DNA of 64,000 nt from Streptomonospora mangrovi (GCF_027604915.1 NZ_JAJAQC010000028.1:30139-94138), one strand, 5' to 3'; numbered from the stretch's first letter, positions 54,523 to 63,087 are shown. The notes: generated by a model from the sequence alone, not told the origin. Numbers and translations are program-made.

Positions 54523-55491
54523 TCAGGTGGCGGCCTCGGCCCGCAGGTCGCGGCGCAGCTCCTTGGGCAGCGAGAACGTCAGGCTCTCCTGGGCGGTCTC
54601 GACCTCGGTGACCTCGCCGTAGCCGTAGCCGGCGAGGCGGTCGAGCAGGTCCTGCACCAGGATGTCGGGCACCGAGGCGCCGCTGGTGACACCCACGGTC
54701 TGGACGCCCTCCAGCCAGGACGCGTCCATCAGCGCGGCGTTGTCGATGAGGTGGGCGCTGTCGGCGCCGGCCTCCAGGGCGACCTCGACCAGCCGCACCG
54801 AGTTGGAGGAGTTGTCCGAGCCCACCACGATGACCAGCTCGCACTCGGGCGCCATGGCCTTGACGGCGTCCTGGCGGTTGGAGGTGGCGTAGCAGATGTC
54901 GTCGCTGGGCGGGTCGAGCAGGTTGGGGAACCGCTTGCGCAGGGCGTCGACGGTGGCGTTGGTCTCGTCGACCGACAGGGTGGTCTGCGACAGCCACGAG
55001 ACGTTGTCGGGGTTGCGGACCTGGACCTTGTCGACCTCGTCGGGGCCGTCCACGATCTGGATGTGGTCGGGGGCCTCACCGCTGGTGCCCTCGACCTCCT
55101 CGTGGCCGGTGTGGCCGATCAGGATGATGTCGCGGTCCTCGGCGGCGAAGCGCTTGGCCTCCTTGTGCACCTTGGTGACCAGGGGGCAGGTGGCGTCGAT
55201 GGTCTTCAACTGGCGGCGCTGGGCCTCCTCGTGCACCATCGGCGACACGCCGTGCGCGGAGAACACCACGATCGCGCCCTCGGGGACCTGGTCGGTCTCC
55301 TCGACGAAGATCGCGCCGCGCTTCTCCAGCGTGGAGACCACGTGGGTGTTGTGCACGATCTGCTTGCGGACGTAGATCGGGGCGCCGTACTGCTCCAGGG
55401 CCTTCTCGACCGTGACGACGGCGCGATCCACCCCGGCGCAGTAGCCCCGGGGCTTGGCGAGCAGGACACGGCGGCGGTTCGACGCAGTCAT
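54523..55491 (-). CDS. ispH: 4-hydroxy-3-methylbut-2-enyl diphosphate reductase
   Basis: The last enzyme of the MEP isoprenoid pathway (322 aa), a [4Fe-4S] protein making IPP and DMAPP. The cluster cysteines are in [24 protein letters not shown] and [25 protein letters not shown] and [11 protein letters not shown] supply the substrate-site residues. ATG 55491. It provides precursors for the cis-prenyltransferase at 38194. Confidence 0.97.
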   Translation of the reverse strand: MTASNRRRVLLAKPRGYCAGVDRAVVTVEKALEQYGAPIYVRKQIVHNTHVVSTLEKRGAIFVEETDQVPEGAIVVFSAHGVSPMVHEEAQRRQLKTIDATCPLVTKVHKEAKRFAAEDRDIILIGHTGHEEVEGTSGEAPDHIQIVDGPDEVDKVQVRNPDNVSWLSQTTLSVDETNATVDALRKRFPNLLDPPSDDICYATSNRQDAVKAMAPECELVIVVGSDNSSNSVRLVEVALEAGADSAHLIDNAALMDASWLEGVQTVGVTSGASVPDILVQDLLDRLAGYGYGEVTEVETAQESLTFSLPKELRRDLRAEAAT

Positions 55492-55818
55492 ACGACCATC
55501 CTAAGGGCCATATCGGGGTGGACCCGGCGGGGAGCGGGCGGGCGGCCGCGCGGGGCGGGCGGGAAGGAGGGCGGGGCAGGGCGCGGGCCGTGGCGGGGTT
55601 AGATGACCTACCGATAACGGTCAGCGCTCGTTTGCGTCGCGACGGGGCGAAACCATTCACAATCGGCGCACTTCCGGCGACGCTTACTCCCCTATTGTGG
55701 TTGACCTGTGTAACACCATGACGCGGTGGTAGCCGCCGTGGTGGTCGTGCCCGCGCGGGGCGAGGGGCACCCAGCGCCGCCGCGCTCCCAGCCGAGACCT
55801 TCAGGAGCCCCCAGTCCC
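55492..55818. other. Divergent gap between ispH and the lipid-droplet-type gene
   Basis: 327 bp with no gene seen. It contains an AT-richer stretch (55600-55725) with TTGACC at 55701-55706, likely part of a plus-strand promoter, though no well-spaced -10 is evident. The ispH promoter should lie near 55500-55620. Confidence 0.5.
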
Positions 55819-56571
55819 ATGTCGAATCCGTCCATCGCCAGCAAGGTAGTGTCCTGGGTCAAGGGCATCTTCGGGCAGCGGAATCAGACCGCCCAGGCCC
55901 GTCCGGAGGCCGCACCGGCCGGCAACAAGGCGGAACCCGCGGCCGGCGAGACCGCCGCCGGGACTCCCGCCGCCGAGCAGCCGGCGGGCACGAGCCCCCT
56001 GGCCCCCACAGACAAGCCCGACACCGCGAACGCCCCCGACGCCGAGATCGCCGTCGACTCGCCCACCGCCGGCCCGCCCGAGACGACTCCCTCCCCCTCG
56101 GCCCCCGCCAAGGAGCCCGAGGAGGAGGAGCCGGCCGCCGCGGAGGCGGCGCCCGCGCAAACCGCGGCCGCCGAGCCCACCGAGGCGGCCAAGGACGTCA
56201 AGCCCGCCAAGGAAGCCGAGCCCGTCGGGGAAGCCGAGCCCGCCGAGTCCGCCGCCAAGGACGCGGACCTCGTCGATCCGGGTGAGCAGGCCGCCGTCGC
56301 CGAGGAGCTGGCCGCCGCCGAGGCCGTCACCCAGGTCGCCGACGACGCCCCCGCCAAGGAGGCCCGCCGCCGCGCCGCCCCCGCCGCCGACGAGCTGCCC
56401 GTGCCCGGCTACGAGTCCCTGACCCTGCCCTCGGTGCGCGCGCGGTTGCGCAAGCTCACCATCGACCAGGTCCGCGACCTGCGCGCCTACGAGGTCGCCC
56501 ACGGGGAGCGCCAGGAGTTCATCAAGATGTACGACAACCGCATCGCCAAGCTCCAGAGCGAAGGGCAGTAA
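55819..56571 (+). CDS. Acidic low-complexity protein with lipid-droplet-associated-type C-terminal module
   Basis: A 250-aa protein. Residues 1-18 (SNPSIASKVVSWVKGIFG) are an amphipathic helix; about 25-195 are Ala/Pro/Glu/Lys-rich and disordered; about 196-248 form a compact conserved module (ELPVPGYESLTLPSVRARLR, KLTIDQVRDLRAYEVAH, FIKMYDNRIAKL). That module resembles the ending of actinobacterial lipid-droplet-associated proteins (MLDS type), whose N-termini also bind lipid. ATG 55819 follows AGGAG. Role on lipid bodies or membranes is inferred. Confidence 0.75.
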   Translation: MSNPSIASKVVSWVKGIFGQRNQTAQARPEAAPAGNKAEPAAGETAAGTPAAEQPAGTSPLAPTDKPDTANAPDAEIAVDSPTAGPPETTPSPSAPAKEPEEEEPAAAEAAPAQTAAAEPTEAAKDVKPAKEAEPVGEAEPAESAAKDADLVDPGEQAAVAEELAAAEAVTQVADDAPAKEARRRAAPAADELPVPGYESLTLPSVRARLRKLTIDQVRDLRAYEVAHGERQEFIKMYDNRIAKLQSEGQ

Positions 56572-56941
56572 CCGGTCGGTAGGCCAGGCCGCCCCCGCCG
56601 CGCCGAAACCCCGCCGCGCCGACGCGAGGCGTAAGGTCGTCGGATCGGCCGGCCCGTCCCGACCATCCGAACCGCCCGGCACCGGGCCACAGGCGGGTAT
56701 CGGCGGGCGCATCCGCCGGTAGACCGGTACACACCGGTACCGCGCCCGCCGGCCGGAGGATCTGGAGCAGGCGTCGCAGTGCCTATGGGAGGCATCGGCG
56801 GCCGGACCCGGCGGTGCCGCCGCCGGCGACCGACGCCGCCCGGTGGCGGCGGGAACGCCGGGTGCCCGCCGGTGCCGGCGGGCCGACCGGAGTGTGGCCA
56901 CCGGCCGCGATGTCCGCGGCCGGAGAGCGGAAGGGACCGGG
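56572..56941. other. 370-bp gap before the patatin gene
   Basis: GC-rich with no credible gene. ACCGGTAC occurs twice close together near 56725-56745 as self-complementary sites, and GAAGGGA before 56942 is the RBS of the next gene. No terminator hairpin is obvious after 56571. Confidence 0.5.
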
Positions 56942-57772
56942 ATGAGCCGGATACTGGTGCTGGGCGGCGGCGGGGTCACCGGGATCGCCTGGGAGTTGGG
57001 GGTCCTCGCCGGACTGCGCGACGCCGGCGTGGACCTCACCGACGCCGACACCGTGGTGGGCACCTCGGCCGGCTCGGTGGTCGGCGCCCAGATCACCTCG
57101 GGTGTCCCGCTGGAGACCCTGTACGCCCGCCAACTCCGCTCGGCCGAGGGCGAGGTCGCGGCCAAACTCCCGATGTCCACGCTGGCCCGCTGGGTGTGGG
57201 CGCTGACCACCGAGCGCGACCCGCGCCGGGCCCGCGCCCGGATCGGCCGCCTGGGGCACGCCCGCTCCGTCAGCTCCCTGGAGGAGCGCCGCCGGATCAT
57301 CACCTCGCGCCTGCCCACCACCGAGTGGCCCGAGGCCGACCTGTGGATCACCGCCGTGGACGCCCACACCGGCGAGCGCCGCGTGTTCGACCGCGGCTCA
57401 GGGGTCCCGCTGGTCGACGCGGTGATGGCCAGTTGCGCGGTGCCGGGCGTGTGGCCCCCGGCCCTGGTCGACGGCCGCCCCCACATCGACGGCGGCCTGC
57501 ACTCCTCGTGCAACGCCGACCTGGCGGCCGGCTACGACCGCGTGGTGGTGCTGTCCCCCACGACCCGCACCGCCGGCCCCCTCCCCAGCGCCGCCGACGA
57601 CCTGGCCCACCTGGACGCGCGGACGAACCTGATCACCCCCGACGACCCGGCCCAGGCCCAGATGGGCCGCAACCCCCTGGACCCCGCCTTCAGAGCCGCC
57701 GCCGCCCGAGCCGGCCGAGCCCAGGCCCCCGCAATCGCCAAGTCGGTCACCGCCACCTGGACCGGGGACTGA
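56942..57772 (+). CDS. Patatin-like phospholipase
   Basis: A 276-aa predicted serine hydrolase. The oxyanion loop VLGGGGVTGIAWE, nucleophile motif VVGTSAGSVVG (Ser about 43) and the catalytic Asp in PHIDGGLHSSCN (DGG) are all present, so the Ser-Asp dyad is intact. ATG 56942 follows AAGGGA. It would hydrolyse membrane phospholipids or lipid esters. It stands next to a lipid-droplet-type protein on one side and the STAND operon on the other; patatins serve as effectors in some defence systems, but here it is on the opposite strand and separately terminated. Confidence 0.9.
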   Translation: MSRILVLGGGGVTGIAWELGVLAGLRDAGVDLTDADTVVGTSAGSVVGAQITSGVPLETLYARQLRSAEGEVAAKLPMSTLARWVWALTTERDPRRARARIGRLGHARSVSSLEERRRIITSRLPTTEWPEADLWITAVDAHTGERRVFDRGSGVPLVDAVMASCAVPGVWPPALVDGRPHIDGGLHSSCNADLAAGYDRVVVLSPTTRTAGPLPSAADDLAHLDARTNLITPDDPAQAQMGRNPLDPAFRAAAARAGRAQAPAIAKSVTATWTGD

Positions 57773-57785
57773 GCCGCCCGGTGCT

Positions 57786-57804
57786 CCGGGGCTCCTAGCC
57801 CCGG
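57786..57804. terminator. 8-bp hairpin shared by convergent genes
   Basis: CCGGGGCT (57786-57793) pairs with 57797-57804; the stop codon of the 72-aa gene lies in the loop. Acts between the patatin gene and the converging small gene. Confidence 0.55.
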
Positions 57805-58013
57805 CCGCGCCGGTACTCCTCGACCGCCCGGAGCACGGTGTCGGCGTCGATGCGCACGGCGGTCTCGCCCGGCAGCGGGTTCTGGAGTCCGCCCTGCTCG
57901 GCCGTTGAGAGTTCCACCCCCTGCACGACGAATTCCCCGGTGTCGCTGACATAGACCGAGGGACACCCCTGGGACCCCGAACGCGGATCCTTGGCCAGCA
58001 GAGTGAGCCGCAT
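57795..58013 (-). CDS. 72-aa small protein, paralogue A
   Basis: Belongs with the protein at 60970: shared SVY-x2-DTGE-x-VVQG-x-EL and LQNPLPGETAVRI segments and the ending RAVEEYRRG. The conserved strand pattern and a Cys before PSVY are present in both. Streptomycetes carry relatives, usually beside DUF6879 genes; here the copy lies downstream of the STAND gene's terminator with no DUF6879 of its own. Probably a small adaptor or antitoxin-like protein; function not established. Confidence 0.8.
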   Translation of the reverse strand: MRLTLLAKDPRSGSQGCPSVYVSDTGEFVVQGVELSTAEQGGLQNPLPGETAVRIDADTVLRAVEEYRRGRG

Positions 58014-58140
58014 CCCGCTCCTCCCAAACGCCCGGACAAACCGCGCCCCACGCTAACACCGCGCCGCACGGCCTTCCAGAGACCAAAGGACGGCAGCGCC
58101 CCGGCGCCGGTGGATCCGGTTCCGGGCGTTTGCCGCGAGC

Positions 58141-58168
58141 GGTGAGCCCGGGCCGGCCCGGGCTCACC
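58141..58168 (-). terminator. 28-bp perfect palindrome after the STAND gene
   Basis: 58141-58154 and 58155-58168 are exact reverse complements, nine bases past the stop of the STAND gene on the minus strand. Confidence 0.75.
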
Positions 58169-58177
58169 CCGACGTGG

Positions 58178-60385
58178 TCAGTCCGGCGCCGTCGGCGGGT
58201 CGAGGTGCGCCAACGACGCCTCGACCTCGTCGGCCCGGGGGTCCTCCACCGAACGCAGGAAGTCCAGTGCGGCGCCCAGATGGGCGCGCGCCTGCTCGGG
58301 CCGGCCCATTGCCGCGTAAGCCTCGCCAAGCCCGATCCGGGCGAGGGCCTCGGCGCCTCCGCTGCCGACCTCGCGCAGGATCGCGATGGCCGAGCCGTAC
58401 TCGGTGACGGCTTCGTCGAGGCGTCCCGCGTCGGCCAGGACGGACGCGAGCGCGCGCCCGGCCCAGGCGGTGCTCCAGGCGTCGGCTATGTCGGTGAAGA
58501 CGGCGGCGGCCGCCCGGCAGTGCTCGATCGCGGTGTCGAAGCGGCCCTGCGCGCGCTCGCACTCGGCGAGGCTGAGCAGCACCATCCCCGCGCCGCGTCG
58601 CGCGCCCGCCCTGCGGAAGGCGGCCAGCGCCTCCTGGAGCAGCGCGGGCGCGGCGGGGTCCTGGTCGCGCTCCCAGCGCAGCGCGCCCAACTGGCGCAGC
58701 GCGAACCCCTCCACCCACGGGTCATCGGCCGCACGCCCCGCCTGGAGGACCTCCGCGTAGTGCCCCAGAGCGGTTTCGCGGTTTCCCTGGAGCGTTTCGA
58801 CATCGCCCAGGCCGAGCAGGTTGCGGGCCTGGCCGCGCCGGTCGCCGGCGGCGCGTGCGGCGGCGAGCCCGGTGGTCGTCAGCGTGTGCCACTCACTCCA
58901 GCGGTGCTGGCGTTCGAGCAGCGGATAGGCGGCGACGGGAAGGCGCCACGCGCGGTCGTAGACGCGGTGGTGCGCGGCGGCCTGGGCGACCCGGCCGATG
59001 TTGCGGTGCTCGGCGGAGAACCACGCCAGCGCCTCCTGCACCGACGCGAAGTCCGGTGGTGCCGCCGGCGGCTCACCCGCCGCGTCGACCGGAGGGTAGT
59101 GCGGTGTCGTCCGCCCGACGGCGTTGCGCAGCGCGGCGAGGTACCAGTCGGCCGCCCGCGCCACGACGTCGCGCTCGCCGCCCTCCGGCTCCTCGGCGTG
59201 GAAGCGCTCGGCGGCGTAGACCCGCAGCAGGTCGTGCATGCGGTAGCGGTCGTGGGAGACGCGCTGGAGCAGGCTGGCGCCCGCCAACTGCTCGACGAGG
59301 GCGCGGGCCCGCCGCAGCGGCACTTTGGTGACGGCCGCGGCGACCGGGGTGGTGAACTCCCCGGCGGGGTGCGCACCGAGGTGGCGGAAGACCAGCGCGG
59401 CGTCGTCGGGCAGGGCGCGGTAGGAGGCCGCGAAGACCGAGCGGACGTCGCTGAGTTCGTCGCCGGTGAGGCCCAGGGCGTCGAGCCGTTCGTCCTCTGC
59501 GGCGAGTTCCGCGGCGATGTGGCTGAGCGGGGTGTCGGGGCGGTCGAGCAGGCGCTCGGCGAGGATGCGCAGGGCCAGCGGCAGGCGCGCGCAGTGGTCG
59601 ACGAGGGCCCGCGCCGCCTCGGGCTCGGCGTCGATCCGGGCCCCCAGGTGGGCGCGGAGCAGGGCCAGGGACTGCTCGGCGGTCAGCGCGTCCAGCCGCA
59701 TCCGGCGCGCTCCTTCCCGTGCGACCAGGCCGGAGAGCGCGCTTCGGCTGGTGATCAGTACGGTGCAGGTCGGTGACGCCGGAAGCAGCGGCCGCACCTG
59801 CTCGGGGGCGACGGCGTCGTCGATGAGGATGAGCACGCGCCTTCGGTCGAGGCGGGAGCGGTACAGGGCTGCCCGCCCGTCGAGGTCGGGCGGGATCCGC
59901 TCGGGGGGCACACCCAGCGCGCGCAGCAGGGAGTCCAGCGCGGCGGAGGCGTCCATGCGGGGCCCCGGTCCGTGCCCGTGCAGGTTGACGTAGAGGTCGC
60001 CGTCGGGAAACCGGTCGCGTACGCGGTGCGCCCAGTGCAGGGCGAGGGCGGTCTTGCCCATGCCGGGGGCGCCGCCGATCGCGGAGACGGCCACGGCGGC
60101 GCCGGGCGGCGCGGTGGCGGACCCGGGCCGCGGGGTTTCGGGCGGCAGCAGGGAGTCCAGGTGGGCGAGTTCCGCCTGCCGGTTGACGAACCCCGGCGCC
60201 GCCATGGGGAGCTGCCGGGGCACGGGGGCCTCGGTCCCCGCCGGACGGGTGATGTGGATGCCGCCGTGGACGGCCCCGGCCTGGACCACGGCGCCCGCGC
60301 CGCCTTCCGCGCGGTTGTGCGGGCCGCCGGTGATACCACCCGATCCGGCGGGGGGATCGGGAGGGCCGCTGCCGGGACTGCCCAT
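58178..60385 (-). CDS. NB-ARC/TPR STAND ATPase with N-terminal RHIM-like motif
   Basis: A 735-aa NLR-like protein. The N-terminus (1-65) is disordered except AVVQAGAVHGGIHI (about 32-45). NB-ARC follows: FVNRQAEL (about 66), Walker A GGAPGMGKTAL (about 104), Walker B VLILIDDA, LITSRSAL, a GLPL-like LPLALRI, and an MHD motif in YRMHDLLRVYAAERF (about 395). Residues about 500-735 are TPR repeats (LGLGDVETLQGNRETALGHY and similar). There is no enzymatic effector domain, so output probably depends on partners. It starts at ATG 60385, nine bases after the DUF6879 stop, as the last gene of a four-gene operon. Confidence 0.92.
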   Translation of the reverse strand: MGSPGSGPPDPPAGSGGITGGPHNRAEGGAGAVVQAGAVHGGIHITRPAGTEAPVPRQLPMAAPGFVNRQAELAHLDSLLPPETPRPGSATAPPGAAVAVSAIGGAPGMGKTALALHWAHRVRDRFPDGDLYVNLHGHGPGPRMDASAALDSLLRALGVPPERIPPDLDGRAALYRSRLDRRRVLILIDDAVAPEQVRPLLPASPTCTVLITSRSALSGLVAREGARRMRLDALTAEQSLALLRAHLGARIDAEPEAARALVDHCARLPLALRILAERLLDRPDTPLSHIAAELAAEDERLDALGLTGDELSDVRSVFAASYRALPDDAALVFRHLGAHPAGEFTTPVAAAVTKVPLRRARALVEQLAGASLLQRVSHDRYRMHDLLRVYAAERFHAEEPEGGERDVVARAADWYLAALRNAVGRTTPHYPPVDAAGEPPAAPPDFASVQEALAWFSAEHRNIGRVAQAAAHHRVYDRAWRLPVAAYPLLERQHRWSEWHTLTTTGLAAARAAGDRRGQARNLLGLGDVETLQGNRETALGHYAEVLQAGRAADDPWVEGFALRQLGALRWERDQDPAAPALLQEALAAFRRAGARRGAGMVLLSLAECERAQGRFDTAIEHCRAAAAVFTDIADAWSTAWAGRALASVLADAGRLDEAVTEYGSAIAILREVGSGGAEALARIGLGEAYAAMGRPEQARAHLGAALDFLRSVEDPRADEVEASLAHLDPPTAPD

Positions 60386-60394
60386 ATCCGCCTT

Positions 60395-60967
60395 TCAGCG
60401 TGGACGCATGTAGTCGTCGAACTGTGCGGCGTATTCGGTGAACGGGATCGACAGGTGCAGGGCGCGGTCGCGCCAGACGTTCGCGCGCACGATTTCGGCG
60501 GGGTCGTCCACGATTTCGGTTGAGACGAGTGAACCGTCGTCAGCGTAGTTCATCAGCAGCAGTTTGTGGGAGTCGAACAGCCAGTAGTCGAACGCCGGGA
60601 TTGCCTCGGGCCATTCGCCCTGCTTGACGGGGAGGATGCGGATTCGCTCGCCGGCCGCGGAATTGCGCCGGTAGCCCCACGCGCACTCGAAGCGGATGTA
60701 GTCGGTCAGGGGTTCGGCCACGACGTGGACGCGGTCGAACCGCCGCCCCTCCGCCGTGGCGGCCCGGACCCGCGCGCCCCAGTCGGTGTCGCTCAAGGGC
60801 GGCGGGGCGCCCTCGCGCTCGCTCGCGGCGAACCGGGCGAACGCCTCGCTCTCGTACTCCGCGGCGTAGTGCTGGAGGGTCTCCAGGCGGTAAGCGGTGT
60901 AGTCGAACTCGTCGAACAGTTTCTGGACGTCGCTCCAGGAGATTGCCGACCCGTGCGGTGCCCTGAT
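60395..60967 (-). CDS. DUF6879 protein with a non-standard start
   Basis: About 190 aa, matching DUF6879 (WSDVQKLFDEFDYTAYRLET, FIRFECAWGY-like YIRFECAWGYRRNSAAGE, FDYWLFDSHKLLLMNYADDG, HLSIPFTEYAAQFDDY). There is no ATG, GTG or TTG between the conserved start and a GTG at 61141, which would overlap the 72-aa gene by 172 bp in another frame. The best-placed initiator is ATC 60967, with GGAG seven bases upstream and two bases after the preceding TAG. A sequencing error or a -1 frameshift from the 72-aa gene are alternatives. The domain is frequent beside small regulators and STAND genes; function unknown. Confidence 0.75.
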   Translation of the reverse strand: MRAPHGSAISWSDVQKLFDEFDYTAYRLETLQHYAAEYESEAFARFAASEREGAPPPLSDTDWGARVRAATAEGRRFDRVHVVAEPLTDYIRFECAWGYRRNSAAGERIRILPVKQGEWPEAIPAFDYWLFDSHKLLLMNYADDGSLVSTEIVDDPAEIVRANVWRDRALHLSIPFTEYAAQFDDYMRPR

Positions 60968-60969
60968 TT

Positions 60970-61188
60970 CTAGACTCCGTTCCGCTGGTACTTCTCGATC
61001 GCGCGGATCACGACCTCGGGGGAGATGCGCACGGCGGTCTCGCCGGGGAGGGGGTTCTGGAGTTGGCCGGTGTCCTCGCCCACCAGTTCGGGGCCCTGAA
61101 CGACCAGTTCGCCGGTGTCGGCGAGGTAGACGGAGGGGCACGCGGTATCGGCGGACTTGCCGTCTTTGTCGAGCAAGGTGAGTTTCAT
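60970..61188 (-). CDS. 72-aa small protein, paralogue B
   Basis: Paralogue of the protein at 57795: MKLTLLDKDGKS, CPSVYLADTGELVVQG, LQNPLPGETAVRISPEV and AIEKYQRNGV. Its stop is two bases from the presumed DUF6879 initiator, so the pair is translated together. Predicted small mixed alpha/beta protein without TM. Streptomycete relatives are also next to DUF6879, suggesting they bind one another. Confidence 0.85.
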   Translation of the reverse strand: MKLTLLDKDGKSADTACPSVYLADTGELVVQGPELVGEDTGQLQNPLPGETAVRISPEVVIRAIEKYQRNGV

Positions 61189-61267
61189 GGGAACCCCTGT
61201 CCAGGAGAAAGAAGAGATATCAATATTCTAACAGCCAGTTCTTTGATCTCGAGGTCGGACAATGGCG

Positions 61268-61456
61268 TTAATCGGCCGTGCGGCGTTCCCGAATCTCACG
61301 CACCTCCAGAATCTCCCGAATCTCCCGGACGGCATTGTCGTCGCCGTCCCGGGACGCGCGGACCAGGCGCTTCAGGTCCACGGCGAAGAGCAGGTCCTCG
61401 ACATCGGCCGGCAGGGCCGGCCGGGGGCCGTCCTCCGGCTGGTTCTCCGCGGCCAT
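61268..61456 (-). CDS. 62-aa acidic helical protein, first gene of the STAND operon
   Basis: From ATG 61456, with GAGGTGG five bases before it: ALPADVEDLLFAVDLKRLVR and then REIREILEVREIRERR, a charged heptad-like helix. The downstream gap to the 72-aa gene is 79 bp. No family recognised; it may be a small dimerising regulator. The short length leaves some doubt that it is real. Confidence 0.55.
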   Translation of the reverse strand: MAAENQPEDGPRPALPADVEDLLFAVDLKRLVRASRDGDDNAVREIREILEVREIRERRTAD

Positions 61457-61498
61457 GCGGACCACCTCGCGTCCTCGCGGCGTCGGTGTACGGATCGT

Positions 61499-61536
61499 GG
61501 GGATCCTTCCCCGGGAACTACGGGGAATCCTTCCCC
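61499..61536. promoter_or_regulatory. Two tandem GGGGA-TCCT-TCCCC dyads upstream of the STAND operon
   Basis: GGGGA-TCCT-TCCCC (61499-61512) and GGGGAA-TCC-TTCCCC (61522-61536) recur 23 bp apart with matching flanks (GGGAACTAC / GCGAACGC). About two helical turns separate them, as expected for side-by-side repressor dimers. They lie between the 62-aa gene and xseA. Confidence 0.6.
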
Positions 61537-61612
61537 GCGAACGCTAGCCGCGCCGGCGCCTTGGCGGAACGGAGGCCGGCCGCCGCTCGCCCGTCCTGAC
61601 GGTGGGCTGTTC

Positions 61613-61628
61613 TAGGCTCGCTGGCATG
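61613..61628 (+). promoter_or_regulatory. -10 TAGGCT placing +1 at the xseA ATG (leaderless)
   Basis: TAGGCT (61613-61618) ends seven bases before ATG 61626 and no RBS precedes the ATG. The same geometry occurs at metB. Confidence 0.45.
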
Positions 61629-62987
61629 GGTATGGAGAGTTCCGCCGAATCGCCGCAGCCTGTGCGGGTGGTCATGCAGGCTGTGGGGGGGTGGATCGGG
61701 CGGCTGGGGAAGATCTGGGTCGAGGGCCAGGTCGCCGAGATGAACCGGCGGGGTGGGACCGTCTTCATGACCCTGCGCGATCCCGTGGCCAACGTGTCGG
61801 CGCGGGTGGTGTGTCCCATGCGGGTGCTGGAGGCCGTCGCGCCCGTGCCCGAGGCCGGGGCGCGGGTGGTTGTGCACGCCAAGCCCGACTTCTACGTGGC
61901 GCGCGGCACCTTCTCGCTGCTGGCGCTGGAGGTCCGCCACGTCGGGCTGGGCGAACTGCTGGCGCGGCTGGAGCAGTTGCGCGCCACGCTCGCCGCCGAA
62001 GGGCTGTTCTCCGAGGCGCGCAAGCGGCCCCTGCCGTTCCTGCCCGGAACCGTGGGGCTCATCTGCGGGCGGCAGTCCGCCGCCGAGCGCGACGTGCTGG
62101 AGAACGGCCGCCGGCGGTGGCCGGCGGTGCGGTTCGAGGTGCGCGAGGTCGCGGTCCAGGGCGACCGCGCCGTGGGCGAGGTCATGAACGCCCTCAAGGA
62201 GTTGGACGCCCACCCCGACGTCGACGTCATCATCATCGCCCGGGGCGGCGGGTCGCTGGAGGACCTGCTGCCGTTCTCCGACGAGGCACTGGTGCGCGCC
62301 GTCTCCGCCACGCGCACGCCCGTCGTCAGCGCCATCGGCCACGAGCAGGACAGCCCCCTGCTGGACCTGGTCGCCGATGTCCGCGCCTCCACCCCCACCG
62401 ACGCCGCCAAGAAGACCGTGCCCGACGTGGGCGAGCAGCTCCAGCTCATCCGCCAGTTGCGCGACCGCGGCCGGCGGGTGCTGCGCGGCGGCATCGACCG
62501 CGAGCGGGCGTGGCTGGCGGGCATGCGCTCCCGCCCCGTCCTCGCCAGCCCGATCCGCGAGATCGACCGCCTCACCGAGCAGGTCGCCGGCCTGCGCGAC
62601 CGCGCGCGGCGGTGCATGGGCGCCGCCCTGGACCGCGCGGGCGACAACCTCACCCACACCCGCGCCCGCCTGCACGCCCTCTCGCCCGCCACCACGCTCG
62701 CGCGCGGCTACGCCATCGTGCAGCGGGGCGACGGCGCGGTGGTGCGCTCGGCCGCCGACGTCGCCGAGGGCGACCCGCTGCGGGTGCGGTTCACCGAGGA
62801 CAGCATCCAGGTGAGGGTCGAGGCGGTCGGCTCCGCCGACGACCAGGTGCCGGTCGGTCCGGCCGACCCGGCGGACCCTGCCGGCGGTCCGTCCGGCGGC
62901 ACCCCGGCCGATGACACCGGCCCGGCCGGCCCGGCCGACGGCTCCCCGGCGGCCGAGCCCGCCGATGGCGCATCCGCCGACACCTAG
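61626..62987 (+). CDS. xseA: Exodeoxyribonuclease VII large subunit
   Basis: A 453-aa catalytic subunit that degrades single-stranded DNA with XseB. OB-fold domain at about 10-105 ([30 protein letters not shown] block), catalytic domain with [60 protein letters not shown] and [10 protein letters not shown], then coiled coil and the C-terminal [13 protein letters not shown]. The last ~55 residues are a Pro/Ala/Asp/Gly tail absent from most homologues. ATG 61626 agrees with the TAGGCT box. Confidence 0.96.
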   Translation: MGMESSAESPQPVRVVMQAVGGWIGRLGKIWVEGQVAEMNRRGGTVFMTLRDPVANVSARVVCPMRVLEAVAPVPEAGARVVVHAKPDFYVARGTFSLLALEVRHVGLGELLARLEQLRATLAAEGLFSEARKRPLPFLPGTVGLICGRQSAAERDVLENGRRRWPAVRFEVREVAVQGDRAVGEVMNALKELDAHPDVDVIIIARGGGSLEDLLPFSDEALVRAVSATRTPVVSAIGHEQDSPLLDLVADVRASTPTDAAKKTVPDVGEQLQLIRQLRDRGRRVLRGGIDRERAWLAGMRSRPVLASPIREIDRLTEQVAGLRDRARRCMGAALDRAGDNLTHTRARLHALSPATTLARGYAIVQRGDGAVVRSAADVAEGDPLRVRFTEDSIQVRVEAVGSADDQVPVGPADPADPAGGPSGGTPADDTGPAGPADGSPAAEPADGASADT

Positions 62988-63087
62988 GCGCGGACGCGCC
63001 CGCCTGCGCATTGTGAACTGACCGAAACCGTCTACGACCCGACCGCCCGGCGGGACACCACCGCCGACCGGTCGAAGGGGGACCGCA

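Noticed and set aside
56942..60385. Patatin as the effector of the STAND system
   Set aside because: It is on the opposite strand, separately terminated, and has no motif resembling the VQAG segment; kept only as a neighbour.
60395..61141. 248-aa version of the DUF6879 protein starting at GTG 61141
   Set aside because: Would overlap the 72-aa gene by 172 bp, and the added residues are Arg/Pro-rich shadow sequence.
55492..61625. Integrated mobile element between ispH and xseA
   Set aside because: No integrase, transposase, tRNA or flanking direct repeats were seen.
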